A DNA stretch of 64,000 nt, from assembly GCA_965153455.1 (NCBI GenBank), contig OZ234499.1, positions 13,326,271 to 13,390,270 of the forward strand, in the 5' to 3' direction. This DNA comes from Sphagnum compactum (taxonomy: Eukaryota; Bryophyta; Sphagnopsida; Sphagnales). The number at the start of each line of letters is the position of its first letter. Positions within the stretch are counted from its first letter, which is position 1. A program made the translations under genes and the position numbers. Positions 47,011-60,328 of this stretch are shown piece by piece. The notes beneath the pieces were generated by a model. The model ran no database searches, was not told the origin of the DNA, and was given only the letters and a program-made list of their open reading frames with translations.

Positions 47011-50000
47011 TTCAGACCTCCTGTCCTTCAATTGTCCCAATTCTTTCAAATTGAAAGCAAAACAATTTACATAATCCTGCAATAACCATTGTACTTCCTT
47101 CACTTCATCTCTTATAACGGTGGGACCAATATCCGGCTCCCGTGTTTTTACGATCACCTCTACCTTGGGTTGAAATGATGGAACATCCCTAACACCTAAA
47201 GTTGAGGGCGAAACTTGTGATTGTTATGCAAAAAATGGCATAACACTAGAATGCCCTGGTGCCCCCACATCAAAAACCTCCTTCCCATTATCGATAAATT
47301 CATGATCCCATAAATGCCGAGGATGTCCCCCCCCCTTGCACCAACATAGCTAACCTAGATGTAGGTGCAACAATAATAGAGGAAGGATGGGCGGGCGGGC
47401 AGGAAAGACTATGCAAATCGAACCTCCTCAGCCTAACAAAAGTTAAAGATCCATGTGAGATAGGTAAGATCCATAACCTATCCCAATATCCATCTATGAC
47501 CATTTTTGAAAATCCCTCATACATCTATGACACATGTGTGAAATCTCATAGCTCACTTTCGCTCATTAGCATTGGGTTCTTCTATCTTGGATGAGTTGAC
47601 GTCCCAAATCATGCCTAGACTGCCATCCTGAAATGCATGAAAATGCAAAAAACTCAAAAAAGTAGGTAGGGCTACCCAAGGTAAGCCAACCTTGGTTGAT
47701 TACAGCCAAAGGTGGTTGATCATCATGTTGAATAGTAAAAAAATGTCATCCACCAAGCATGTGGGTGACCTCGGAATGAGCCGATATGCACTCTGGAGCA
47801 CCACTAATAGAATTAAGTTAGTCCACAACCATTGAAAGCGGTGGGCACATGAATCGATTATTACAATATCCACTTGCACTGGTTCCCCAATCCAAGCCCT
47901 AATTTGTTGACACACTACCAATACAGCTGGTCGAGAATCCCCCAAAGGTGGGACATTTTCCAACACATATGCACATGAGTGAAATTGAAAGGTCTACAAA
48001 TATTGCAACACTCGAATCAACTCCAAGAATAACCTTAATATGGGGTTTAAAAGTCCTTGACTTGTGCCAACTTGTGATAAACCTTGACATGTCCATCCTA
48101 ATATGACTAAGTTCATTGGTTCAATCATGTCCAAATCTTATGCCCCCAGCAATGTGATGTTGCTCAGTAAGGCACGTTGGTAACCCTAGATCACCAATGA
48201 AGGCAATAACTTATGATGTTGTCGCAACATCACAATATGGTGCATGGAGGCTTGCCGAGCTTGAGGATCCTTCTCCACAAATAATATCGGCGAACCCTGA
48301 TGCCGAATTGAAGGACCGCTACAAGGCTAGAACTAATGCCTCCAAAAAGTTCTACCAAGCAAATCCCATATTCAAAAATATGCCACTGGATAACCTTAGA
48401 ATCCAAAGGTTGTAAACTAGGTGGTCCATGGCCTGGATCTTTAAGTACCTATGGGCTTGGTGACGGCAGAATGTGCCAAGCCTAATGAATATAATGTTTA
48501 GTTGATGCCTAAAGCTCTAACAACATTCCCCACGATGGTGGAGGATCATGTGATGAGCCTTGAATGAATGGCCCAACTTGGGCACCTAGCATCTCTAGCT
48601 CATGAGTATAAGGGCCATCCATAACATGGACATTGCCCTTCAACAAATGAAAACCATGGGGAAGTCCTGAAAGTCTTGTTAGCATTATCAAAGTGTTGGA
48701 TTTTCCTATATGCCCCCGAATGAAGGTAATTGGCAAAAAACTTTACGACTATCTGATGTTTGCCATCCTAGTCAATAATATACAGTCTCCTCCCAAAAAT
48801 TCAGGGTGACTCCCAAGGGGTACAAAATTACCCCCCCCCCCCTCCCCCACTTAACACATCATACAATGTAACCTACATAACCACTACCTTAACATGGACT
48901 GTGGTATAATCTATAGGTCTAACAAGATAAACTTGATTGACGACTTCATGAATGGTTATCCTTTGAGTTTTCTTTTACCCGCTTATAGATGTCAAAATCT
49001 AATATGGACATGGTTATAAATAAGCATCGGTCAACTTAAGACCCTTCACCCTACTTTGCCCAACATAAACAAGTTGACCTCTTGAATTTAATAGTATCCT
49101 TCGGGGTCGATAATATCGTCTTGAACTCATCTGAAAAACATCGTCTTGATTCCACACCACCATTACACCAAGTAGAACCCATGCTCAATCGATGGGTGGG
49201 CATGTTGGAAGCTCCTGGAATTTAGATATTGTGGCATGCCAAGGTGGTACCACCATAACAAGTGGTTGGCCAACATGTATCTTGCCAACATGTAGTCCAT
49301 TGACAAATGGACCAATAGGTAGGTCAATAGGTAAATGGTCGACATGTATGTCACCAATAGGTATTTGATTGACTAGTGGTTGGTTGAATAAGACCTCCTA
49401 GAAATCCACGATAGGTGTAGCCACCATCCTTGGTGTATTCACACCATCACATAATGTGGCTGCCATCCAAAATGTTGTAGTTAATCGAAAATCAAGCATC
49501 GCCAAAATCATAGTGGAAAACAGTAGTGTCTAGCACACCAACCTAGTTGCCCCCAACACATTATTGGGTGCTTGGGTTCCTGAAATGGAATCGAACAATC
49601 TAGTGGTCGTAACCAATCCCTTACTGGAGTTGGATGTGTCCATCGAGGTGGGGATTGTGTTAGTCAACACGAAGGACTATGGCATACGAACCTAGAATTG
49701 GGCCTCCCCACATTAAGAATCCAATCTTTTGTTGGCACCTCATGGTTCTTACATTTGAACACTTACCCTAGTAATTGGTGCAACTGTCAAAACCTTAACT
49801 AGGGTTTTGTCACCAGCTGCCCCTAAAACATGATCATCGGGACTACCTGATTCGATTTCATCTAGACTTAATGGGCTTGAAAATCCAACCCCACAAAAAA
49901 ATCCAAGGTCAAAACCCTAAGCTGAAAAATCACATGGCACAAGTGTTATAGGTTTCATTCATGCCACCATGTTGGATGCCATACTCGTCATTAACGCCTC

Positions 50001-50257
50001 CAAATGTGCAATCATGCTTCCATGGCATTGGGTTGGTTTGGAACTAATTTAGCGACCAACTTTTTATTGGTCACACCTTTCACCTTCTGGCCCTTGCAAG
50101 AACCTCGAGACTTCCTTACATTTCTCATTTGGGATTGACCTTGCCGCAGCTCTAAATGAAACATGAAGCAATGGTCTGCATCCTAGCCATACACCTTGCA
50201 ATGGGAGCAAGGTTGGTTGGGATTGGGGTTGGAGGTGGTCGCCTAAGGAGGATTATG

Positions 50258-50296
50258 GCAATCCTTCTTCCGATGTGGCCCACCACACCTCCAACA
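50258..50296 (-). pseudogene. gag CCHC zinc knuckle of the gypsy element
   Basis: On the minus strand this reads CWRCGGPHRKKDC, a CX2CX3HX4C knuckle of plant gypsy gag proteins. The surrounding gag frame (about 49.9-50.5 kb) is basic but broken. Confidence 0.75.
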
Positions 50297-53200
50297 CTTA
50301 TCCTCTACCCCCATGTTCTGCCAAATAGGATGAAGAACCCCCATTGAATTCTTGTTTAGCCCCCTTGCCTTTTCTGGTGCAATCCTTGATGCTTGACCAC
50401 ATGACTGTTGAGTCGATGAGGTGGGAAACGGTTTTAGGGTTTCGTACTAAACCATAGGGTAACAACCTTTTCCTCCACCATGTTGAATTCAATGCACTCA
50501 GATATTTGGGAAACCAATGCCAATGTGGGTTGGGTAGGCTAGGTGAGAACTATGTCTCACACCCGTTGCTTCAAATCCTTTTCCAAGATCCCATACCAAA
50601 ACTGAATATCCTAAGCCTTTGTGACCCCTTTGGTCACATTGATAAACCTCTGCATCCGCGTGTATGCTTCCTATAAACTTTCATGGGGACGATGTTGAAA
50701 TTCCTACAACGTGCGAAATTTTTTTGTCTTCAGACCCTAATAATTGGTGTGAATGATGCACCCCCAAACTCCTTGAAAAATTCAAATGCAAGTCTGAAGT
50801 GAAATAATGGAAGAAGGAGTTGGGGAACGTTCTTTAGCTCGTAACACTTTGGGGGTAAGAAAGGCGTGTTAAAACTCCAAAATGAAGACTAGGATGCATG
50901 ACAATTGGGTCAATTATTCATATGGACTTGCACAAACCAAACAACAAGTTGGTTAGTGCATAGTTGAAACACATTTCGTGCATGAACGAGCCATGGGCAT
51001 ACACGAACTCACAAGATTCACCACGACTTAGACTTGGGGGAAGCCACCACCTTCCCCCTTATAATATTATTTGTGAATAGCCATAAGGGGTTACACCCAT
51101 ATGTCATTTTTCTCGAGATTCCTAAGTCGGGATTCCCAAAAATCTCAAAATTGGGACTCTCACCACTTTGGACACCCAAAACTTCTTATGTGGATCTCCA
51201 ATCTAGACAAGGTCTCAAGCATAGTTGTAACCCTTGTTGAGAGCTTTCCAACGATATGTCACTTGCACACATGTAATTCAAGGTGATTTTAAACTTCTAA
51301 TGGTCGGGAATCAAATTGACATTTTGACTCCTAGCTTTTTTTTCAGCCATAAATTATGTTGTAAGTAGTCAAGTGGGTCATATGAGCCCATTTTAGACAT
51401 CTACGTCTTAGGAGCTTTCCAATGGTATAAGGAAGTCCTCAATCCAATGAGTTTTGACCCCTTAAATCACTCTTTGAAAATTTGGGATTCCATAAGGATT
51501 CCAATTCCCAAAGTGGTGGGCCCAAAGTGCCCAAAGTGGGAGTCCATTTGGGAGTGTGTGGGCTCATTCTGTCACACTCTCTGAAACTCCTGGGAATGTG
51601 AATGTGACTCCCGAGTTCCATTCTTGGCCCACACATTTCCATGCCTTTGCCTTGGTCATGAGCCCAAAGTTAGGGTTGTGATAGCAAAGCTCCTGGAAGA
51701 ATTCAGTGATAGGGTTGAAAGCAGGAACCCATCCCTTAATAGTAAGATGGTTGCCACCACTTCTAGGAGTAGAAAGACCCGCACCAGCCCTTGTGATAAT
51801 GGTCGATGGGGTAGGTGTCAACGCAACCAACTAACCCTTAGCGATGGAAAAATTATTTGGCAACCAGTACCGGTGCCACTCCTCAATGTCAACTTCATGG
51901 GCATCACAAAACTCATAATAATCATCCATGGGTGGTCCTTCTAGATGTTGGAATAAACCTTTCCATGCCAAGAAAGGTGTAAATTGCTAGAGATTTCGCA
52001 ATTGTTGCATATCACATTAGATATCGAACTTTTGGATGAAATCATCCAGTTCGATGGTGCCAACTACCCCCAAAAATCAATGAGGCCCCTTGAAGGTGCC
52101 ATACATGTCCTCCACGTCCCATACAAGTACCAACATTATCGGTGGTAATTTTGCCTCCAAATCTAAAGATTCTTCCTTAGGTGATAATGTACGTGGGGTA
52201 GGTGCTCAGAACCGCACCCCTTGCCTAGTAAATCCTTTGGCAAACTTGTTTTCAAAATCCAAATCTTGACACATGTCCTTGATGAAACCCTAACCTTAAT
52301 CTGGGTCTCCCTGAAAACCTTAAACCTATAACCCTGAAACCCCATTGTGACCAAGATTGTTGCACCTATATTGGTTCAACTAATCTTATAGGGATGCTGA
52401 CCTATTGTGGCTTTCCCTTACCCTAAAATCCCCTGAACCAAAATGGTAACCAAGGTTGCTTCACTTGTATGGTTGCGGCACCTACATCCACAAAAACTTT
52501 CTACAAGGCCAAGCTCACGCTTAGGGCCTTTGTAACCATAAAAACAAAAAATGCAATTTCACTAGTTGTTACCTTAGTCTCACTGCCACAACAGATCTAT
52601 TGGTGATCGACTTGATTTCATCCAACAACAAAAATAAGCACCAAGTACAACCTACCCACCACTAAACCCTAATATTTATGTTTGGGCAAATGAGGGGTCA
52701 AGCAAGACCTATTCAATAATCAGAGCTTGGTGGTAGCCTTGTCCCATACTTGGCCATTAACCACGCCAACTACAACCTCTTGGCTCATTGTGGGAGGGCT
52801 TGTAGTCTTTTACCCAGAGTTTCTTACACCTATGGGAGAGTTCATAGCCTTTTACCCATAGTTTCTTACTGAACAGTATGCACAAATCTATAAGAGATCA
52901 TACATGAGCTTGTGCTTACATTGTGATGTAACCCGAAGGCACATAACCTGACAGATTTCCTTTACCCCTGATAAAAAACTAACAATACCAAACACAAACA
53001 CATGAAACAAGTGTAAAATCCCACAACACAAGGGGATGGAACTTTTTAACATAGACACGCCTCCACCCTTATAAACTCCGCTTGAAGATTTATAACAATA
53101 AATATGCAAAAATTCAAAAGTTGATGACGCGGTTTGGTGGCGTAGCACTCCACCACTTATGGATATTAGGAATACTTACAAGTAAATCACTTGTGTGTTC

Positions 53201-54707
53201 TTTTTGTGTTCCATGCCTTTTTGCGCACCTCACGCCTCCATGTGCCCCTCGTGCCACGCCACCAAAAAAAGGTTAGGAGATGGCTGAAACCTCTAGCTGA
53301 AACCTCCTAGGATGATAGCCTCCTTCACCACAAAAACCATGGTGAAAACAACATTCAAAACAGGTGTCCTATTCAGGAGATATCAATTTTTGGGATTTTG
53401 TGTGAAATAAATTTCAAAAATAGGAATATTAGTATCTGGACTCCCAAAATCACAATCTCCAAAGGTGGCTACAGGCTCGCTATTGCATAAAGCTTGCCAA
53501 GATGAATTCGATGATGTGAAAATTATCGAAATCCAAGCCCATATGGGGAAGATATGGCTCATCGAAAATCACAAATGGATTAAAAAAATTCATCCAAACG
53601 TTAGATGCAAAAAATAAGAATAAAAGAAAAATAAATAAATAAATGGATGAAAACCTTGGATGAAAACCTTTCATTTAGATGAAAACTAAAAAATATAATA
53701 ATTAAATTAAAAATTATATATTGACATGTGTCAGGTTTGGATTGGTGTTAAAACTTGATTATTAGGTTCGGAAAACAAAAATTACACAATTATAAAAAAT
53801 AGAGTAGGTTTGGATTGAACCCAATCTTGCCCTCACTTGAACCTACCCCTAACAGCAACGTAACCCCCAAACATCAGGTTTAAAAATTCAATAATAAAAA
53901 AAAAAGAAGTAAAAGTTACATGGGGCAGGTTTAGATGGATCACCTTGGCCTTATCTGCTCGAGCCTTGTCCGAGCCTGGTGAGCCATCGATGCCCCACCA
54001 AATCGGCAGGCCTAACTCACACTTTAGTCGAGCTGAAGCTTGGTGGTGATGGCCATTAGAACTTCACTTGTGCATGAACGCAATGGCGTGGTGGCTATGT
54101 GTTGTAATGATGAGCTTCAACAACAAACTGCAATAGCAGTTTTAGCCATCAAACTCCTTCCCTTCCTTTTTTTTTTCCTTCTTCTTCTCTCCTTTTTTCT
54201 CTTTTCCTTCCTTTGTGAACTACAACAACAAGCTTGGTGTTGTTGCTCCCCCCCCGTTTTTTCTCCTTCTCTCCTTCTTTTTCTACTTCTTCTTCCTTGG
54301 ACTATAACTATATGTTGCAACTCTTCCTTCTGCACTATAGTTCGTGGCAATTGTAGCGGCAACTCAAGCTATCACTATTGTTGTTATTCCTACAAATGAA
54401 CGATGGTAGTGGTAACTTAGGTTGTTGCCATTGTCATTGTTCTTGCAAACAAATGAAGAACGGAATAGGAGAAGAAAAGTAACATTATGCACTTACATTG
54501 ATCTGCAACAGGTACAAACAAAACACAAAAAATCATGTCACTCAACGCTTGAACAAAGTTCTAAGAAACAAATACCACAATCTTGTGCAAAAGTAAACAA
54601 AATAACTGGGAACTTAGTTCAATCAACCACAAATTTAACTCTAACACTATCGAGTTAATCCAATCGCGATTTTTTGGATTTCAAAGTTCTAATCACCTAC
54701 AAATCGT

Positions 54708-54961
54708 AAGAATCTAAGTACCAACAAAAACCTCAACAAACTCCTTACATAACAAGAATATAGAAAAACAATAGAACACAACGAAATTACGGCGTGCTTC
54801 AAAATTTAGAAAATTGGATTCTAATCACACATCATCCCACTTATCCTGAACATCAAAAAGTTGGAATCCTGTTCAGACTAGAATTAGTTCTAGACTTACT
54901 TACCCCAAATTACTTATAGTATCTAAGATAAAAATTTGTAACTACAGTAAAACTCTGGACA
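54708..54961 (-). repeat. 5' LTR (right) of the Ty3/gypsy element, conserved part
   Basis: Direct repeat of 43545-43786. Its outer edge ends CTGGACA, so on the minus strand the LTR starts TGTCCAGAG, with the usual TG end. The inner edge to the left is not clear. Confidence 0.75.
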
Positions 54962-55330
54962 TCTTTCAAGAATTCCTTTTATTGGACCATTAACCTCTTT
55001 TTCAAAAAATTTGACAATTAAAGCATGATTTGCATCCATATGTTTTTTCAAAATTGTTATTCCATAAGTTTTATAATATGTTATAAAACCTTTCCTTTTT
55101 TTGTCCTTAGATTAGGACATGCACATGACTGATGTAACAAAATAGACATTTCATGACTTGGGGATTACCCCCACCAACATTTTCCCCATCATTCATATAA
55201 TAAAAAATTCAAGAAATTACATTTGTTCGGCCTTCTCCACATTTTTCTCTAGACATGCAATTTTTGAAAGTTAGTTTCAATTTTTTCTTTTTCATTTCCT
55301 TCTATTGACCTTTTCATTGTGTTTTGTATT
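54962..55330 (-). pseudogene. Decayed hAT-like transposase, N-terminal (BED-type zinc finger) part
   Basis: Minus-strand pieces NPQVMKCLFC (about 55.14-55.17 kb) and HMDANHALIVKFFEKEVNGP followed by IKGILER, ending exactly at the LTR edge. A CX2C pair followed by a paired His is the layout of a BED zinc finger. Frames shift between the pieces. The body of the protein appears to resume at 43466 and below. Confidence 0.5.
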
Positions 55331-58089
55331 GTTTGAAAACTTTCATTCAAAATTTCATCTTCCATATTATGTTCATTGAAACATATTTCATTCTTGCCAT
55401 CAATTAATATTACATTTACATTTTGATTTTATTCCAATTTTTGGCAAACATTATATAACATGGGGGAAAGAATTAAAAACAAATGTGAGTTTTACCAAAT
55501 TTGTGGGTTTTCATTTTAATTGTATAACCTATGTTATGAATATATATAAAACTAGCAAGACATTTACGATGAAAAATAAAACTTCTACTTCTTGTCCATC
55601 ACATACAAAGATGTGAAAACAAATGTATGAATTTGTTACATTATATTGTATAAGTGGGATTTTGGTCCTACACATAATAGATACATGTTCAATAATTAAC
55701 AAATATATAATGAAAAAAAATTGGCAAAAAAAAAGAATTTTTTAAAAATGCGCAAAAAAATAAAACTAAAAAAACCAAACATAAACAAAAAATTCACCAT
55801 GTCAAAGAAAAAAACTAAAATTTGTTTCCTCTTCCTTCTTCCAAACATGCAAAAAAAAAAAACATGGGCACAACATACACATTGAAAACAAAATTTTAAA
55901 ATGAAAAAAAAAAAAAAAAACTAGAGAAAACAAACAAAAATAAACCTAAATTTGGGTTGGTAGTTGAAAAAAAGTTGCAAAAAAATCTTCTTCCACACTT
56001 GCATAGAAAAATATTAAGGGGGTGCCAATTTAAAAAAGAACTTGATGAAGTTCAAGAGAGCACTAAGAGTGCGCAACAAGGAGGTGATGAAAGGCACTAT
56101 TAGGGGGTGAAAGAGGTACCCAAGAAGGAAGCACCAAAAAGCTTCACAATAGCAAGGAGGTAACACATAACAAAAAGGTGACAAAGCTCACCAAGAACGC
56201 ATAGCAAGGAATCAACAAGCAATGAAGTTCATAAAATTAAATCAAATAACTAATCAAAGCATTAATCCTCATTAACAAACAACAAAATAAACACAAAAAC
56301 TGAACATTAAACATCATTTTTATTTTTTGAAGGAAAAAAACATGAGGAAGAAAAACATCACAAACAACTTTGTGGTGCCTCCTTAAATAAACCTTTTTTC
56401 CTTTTAAACCCTACCTACCACCCTAAACTTATTTATCACTAATTAGAACCCTAAACTTATTTATCACTAATTATAACCCTAAACATGTTTATTCCTTAAT
56501 ACACTAATAGGCTATCAAAAAAAAGTAAGCATTTCAATTGAAATAGTTTTTAGTTCGTTGAAAATTGGGAGGTGAGTTTCAAAAAGAATATCACCTTTGG
56601 TGGTACTCTGAACATGCTACAGTTACCTCAGTACATGTTACTGGGCATGTTACGTGCAGTGTTTATTTTTTTTCCAAATTCCTCAAGTAGGTGCACTGGC
56701 TCGGATCCTCAGCATTAATATTAGCTGTAAATGCCGACTGTCCTGGTGTACTAGTAGATCTTTTTTGGAATCCTGCCTAGTTCTGGCCACCTACAGGAAC
56801 ACACTGTCTAAATCTGGCGAATTCTAAGGTTTTTTGATCAAGATATGGCGATTTGTTTTTAAAATCTCAAAAATCTCTTTGTTGGATTCGCCAGTCCTTT
56901 TTTCTTTTTTTTTCTTTGTAAAGTTGTAAAAGGAATGTAGTATTATGGTATATAGTCACAAACTGCAGTAAGTGGGCCAGTTCAACTGCACTAATTATAT
57001 TATTTTCAGAAATGTAGAATTTTTTTTTCCAAAGGAAAATAGGGAATCAGATGGAATATTTGGTAATACATCATTTTTCAAAATGAAATTCTGAAAATTA
57101 ATTAATTAATTAATTAACAAACATGTGCCAAAATGGCCAAGGTATTAAGGTAATGATTTTTCAAGGTGGTCTTTTCTGCCTCTTTTTAGTCCCCTTTATT
57201 ACAAGGCACAATTGAGCGGTCTTCTTGGGTCTCTTTGACCTAACCATTGTTGAAAATTCACATGCCCATTTTGTAAATCGACATTTTTGTGCTAATTGTG
57301 AAAACCTTCATGTTATGGAATGTGCTGTGTACAGGCCATTGTGTGTATTTCACTGCCCATTTAGAAATTTTGGTTTGCCCCACCTAAATTCCTCATAGGC
57401 ACGTTACCAGCCACAATGGCCTTTACCAGACACATTCCATAATACATTTTAGACATCTCCTTTGGACACTTCATCCAAAAAGGATTCCAAACACAAGGCT
57501 GTGAGCTCTTTTGTCTATTACTCATTCCTTTGCACACTAAAAGCTCTAATTACAGAATTTACTTAGTTCAACTCAACTGAATTAATTTATTTACAACCGT
57601 ACAAGGTTGTGTGCATTTTTATTGTAGGTAGTGAATTTGGGCCATTTTCTCCATGAAATATCATAGGTGAAAAATCATATTTCTCAGGTTGGAATTTTTC
57701 ACCAAAAAAACCATTGGGAGTTGGGCACTCCTGAACTCAGTGCCATGTCGAGGGGCACTTATTTCAGGAAACCCCCACTTTGTAGGGGTTCATAGACATG
57801 AAGTACTGGCAGAATTTTAAGAAATTATTTTCTCATGATACCTGGTGGTCCCTGCTGAGAATCATGGAAAAAAAGAAGAAAAAAAGCATAATGCCCATCA
57901 CCATGGGCATCATTTCTGATTTTCAAAATGCCTCATCCTTTGGGGAGGAAAAGTTCATACGGAGATTTAATAAAATTTCCCTACTTTGTGGATACCACTG
58001 AAAGAGAGGATGGATAGGGGACGAAAGCTGAGGAGATAGGGGGTGAAACAGATGGTGACTTTACTACCGATACCTGAGTGCCCTCCTTA
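55331..58089. other. Intergenic, no gene recognised
   Basis: A-rich DNA with long A runs (about 55850-55920), a 31-base direct duplication (CCCTAAACTTATTTATCACTAATTA) at about 56408-56480, and a short inverted repeat at 57315-57440 (listed separately). No coding frame was supported. Confidence 0.5.
57315..57440. repeat. Short inverted repeat
   Basis: ATGGAATGTG...AGGCCATTGTG at 57315-57343 is matched by the inverse CACAATGGCCT...CACATTCCAT at 57412-57440. The middle eight bases of each arm do not pair. The loop is about 68 bases. Confidence 0.6.
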
Positions 58090-58402
58090 GGGCATGCATC
58101 TCCACCCCACACCTGCAAACACCCGTTTTCATTAAAATCTTGCAGCAGGATAGCTAGCGTACATCCTTTTGCGCTCCTGTATTGATGTCGATTTTTCAGT
58201 GGTCATTTCAACGCCTTTTAAAATCTTTTTTCTACTATGGATTTGGCCAATGACGATTACTCGTCCAGATGTAAAGATATAAAATGGTCTTTGACTGTTT
58301 AAAGGGAATTTTATGATAATTTGTGGGTGGGGACAATGATCATTAAACACTATTCTATTTTAACATAAAGGAGTTGATTACAGTTTTGGGGTGGAGATGC
58401 TC
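58090..58402. mobile_element. Tourist-like MITE with TTA target duplication
   Basis: A 313-bp non-coding element. The left end GGGCATGCATCTCCACCCC matches the inverse of the right end GGGGTGGAGATGCTC, with a 4-base insertion near the left tip. It is flanked by TTA at 58087-58089 and at 58403-58405. The ends resemble those of 3292-3669 (GAGCATCTCCACC), but the interior differs, so it is a different family or subfamily with similar termini. Confidence 0.72.
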
Positions 58403-59223
58403 TTACACACTAGAAATTTTCTGACCCTGTTTAGCATCATCTACAATATCTTTGTAGGCTTTAAAGATGACTCCCCCTCCCCCCAACATTCAACATATTC
58501 CACCACACAAATAGCATTATTAGGTTCATATAAGACACCTTCAAGCCCAAGTTTTTTAGTAGAGAAAACCTCATTTTGAAACTTGAAAGGCTAATAATGG
58601 TTGCCAATGACGAATTTGATACACAATTCATACTTTAATGGAATTCAAGAGGACACCCATACAAGAAATGTAGACATTATTAAAGACCATAATTTACCAA
58701 CAAATTCCCACTATATCATAATATTGGTGAAAATCGTTGGATTTGGTGTTTGGATGCAACAAAGGTACACACACAGCCTTGGACATTGTAAGTGAAAGAC
58801 TATGTAATAATAATGTAGTTTTCATTTGTCAATATTTGTGACAGCAAATCCTAGATATTGGTGGATTGATAGGCAAAAGGCAAAAAAAAACAACGTTATG
58901 TTGATCAACTTATGGTGAAATCATAGCCTTAAACCCCTTTATGGATATCATTAATGAGGATTTGAGGTCACACAAATGCAAAATCTCACCACCAAAAGAA
59001 ATGTGGATTTGTGATGCTTGTTTGACGATGCCATAAACATTGACAAGTAAATGTTTAATAACAAATTTTGTCACTTTTTGTGGTCAAAATTTTTGAAAAA
59101 AATTCATTTTCCTATTATTCATTGGTTTAATTTTCCAATTTTATGGAAAATTAGCCAAAATTTGTAAATCACAGTTTTAAAGGAAAAAAAAACTGCCTAG
59201 GACTAGGGGTTGAGAGAATCCAA

Positions 59224-59265
<42 letters not shown>

Positions 59266-60328
59266 TTATATATATACTTAAAAAATTTCATTATTGTTTA
59301 ACTAAAGTTCCACTTTTATAACACCTAAACATGAAATTGCAAGTTGAAAATGTGACAATTAAAAAAAAAAAGAAAAAGTAGTGTATCAAGTGGAGTGCAA
59401 AGATGATTCAACACTCTAGTTCTATGATGGATCAAAAAAATAAAAAATAAAAATTGTTCGACAAATAGTGTTATACCACATAAACAAAATTTTGTTCTTT
59501 GAACAAATCACACACACACACACACACACACACAAAATTTTGGACATTTCTGAAAATAACATAATCAAGTGTCAAAGCTGCCAAGGTGCTACTGAAGCCA
59601 CATTGCATAGGTGAGAAAAAGCTCTTCCAGGAGTGCTTTTATTTATGGTTTTGTTGGAAACTTGAAGGAGACGGAAGGTGGGTACGTGTATATGAATTGA
59701 CAAGAAGAAAGTTCACAAGAAGGTTACGCACTCATTTGGCAATTGTGGGATATAAATAAAAGTGTGACGAACATGTACCAGACTTGTGGAGAAAACGAAG
59801 GTCGAGGAGCTCGACAAACACATGATTTAATCCCAGTACTTGTACTTTGAAACTTCATCAAGGATGTGTAGATGCATATTCTAAAAGAGACTTACAATAT
59901 CATCGCAGTATTACTAGAGCAGCTTTGCACAAAGTGAAGATTGTGAAGTTGTTGAGATCAAGTCAGTTGCCTTCATAGAATTAGACAGGTGTTGGTTGTT
60001 GTGAGGCACTGGTTGTGATCTAGAATAATTTACGAGCAGCGCGATCGATCGATCGACTCGAGCTGGCCAATCGATCCATTAAAAACCAATATGGCACAAG
60101 ATCAAGTTGAATGGTATTTATATATATGGTGCTTGTGTAATTGTCTCTCTGGGTTGTCTCCTTGTTTATTACATTGTACATCTCAACAAATTCCCTTTTC
60201 TTTACTGCCGGAGCTTCTCTCATAAGCGATAAGAAAAGGGTTAGGAAAATTTTCAAGATGTGATGACCACGATCGCAGTATCTCTTTCGAGGACACTTAA
60301 ATTTAGCCTGTCATTTAACTAACTCTCC
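58403..60328. other. Intergenic upstream of the SDR gene
   Basis: Holds a (TA)n run at about 59228-59264 and a (CA)n run at about 59509-59535. Short palindromic GATCGATCGATCGA occurs near 60041-60056. The last few hundred bases should contain the promoter of the reductase gene. No other gene is visible. Confidence 0.5.
59228..59275. repeat. (TA)n microsatellite
   Basis: Alternating TA of about 37 bases followed by an interrupted tail. A (CA)n tract follows at about 59509-59535. Confidence 0.9.

Larger units (their letters stand above)
43467..54961 (-). mobile_element. Decayed Ty3/gypsy LTR retrotransposon
   Basis: Bounded by direct repeats about 11.2 kb apart (43545-43786 and 54708-54961). 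Domains on the minus strand run gag zinc knuckle (about 50.28 kb), reverse transcriptase, RNase H, integrase, the Ty3/gypsy order. All are interrupted by stops and frameshifts, so it cannot encode working proteins. A 4-base TCTT at 43463-43466 and again at 54962-54965 may be the target duplication. Primer-binding site and polypurine tract were not clear. Between 50.6 and 54.7 kb and at 47.1-50.2 kb no other domain was recognised, and protease was not identified. A poly-C run lies at about 48832-48843. Confidence 0.8.

Noticed and set aside
48832-48845. Poly-C run
   Set aside because: Simple homopolymer inside the decayed retrotransposon; may also be an assembly weak point.
54040-54399. 119-codon plus-strand and 81-codon minus-strand frames
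   Set aside because: Made of T/C-rich low-complexity DNA, giving poly-Phe/Leu on one strand and poly-Arg/Lys on the other.
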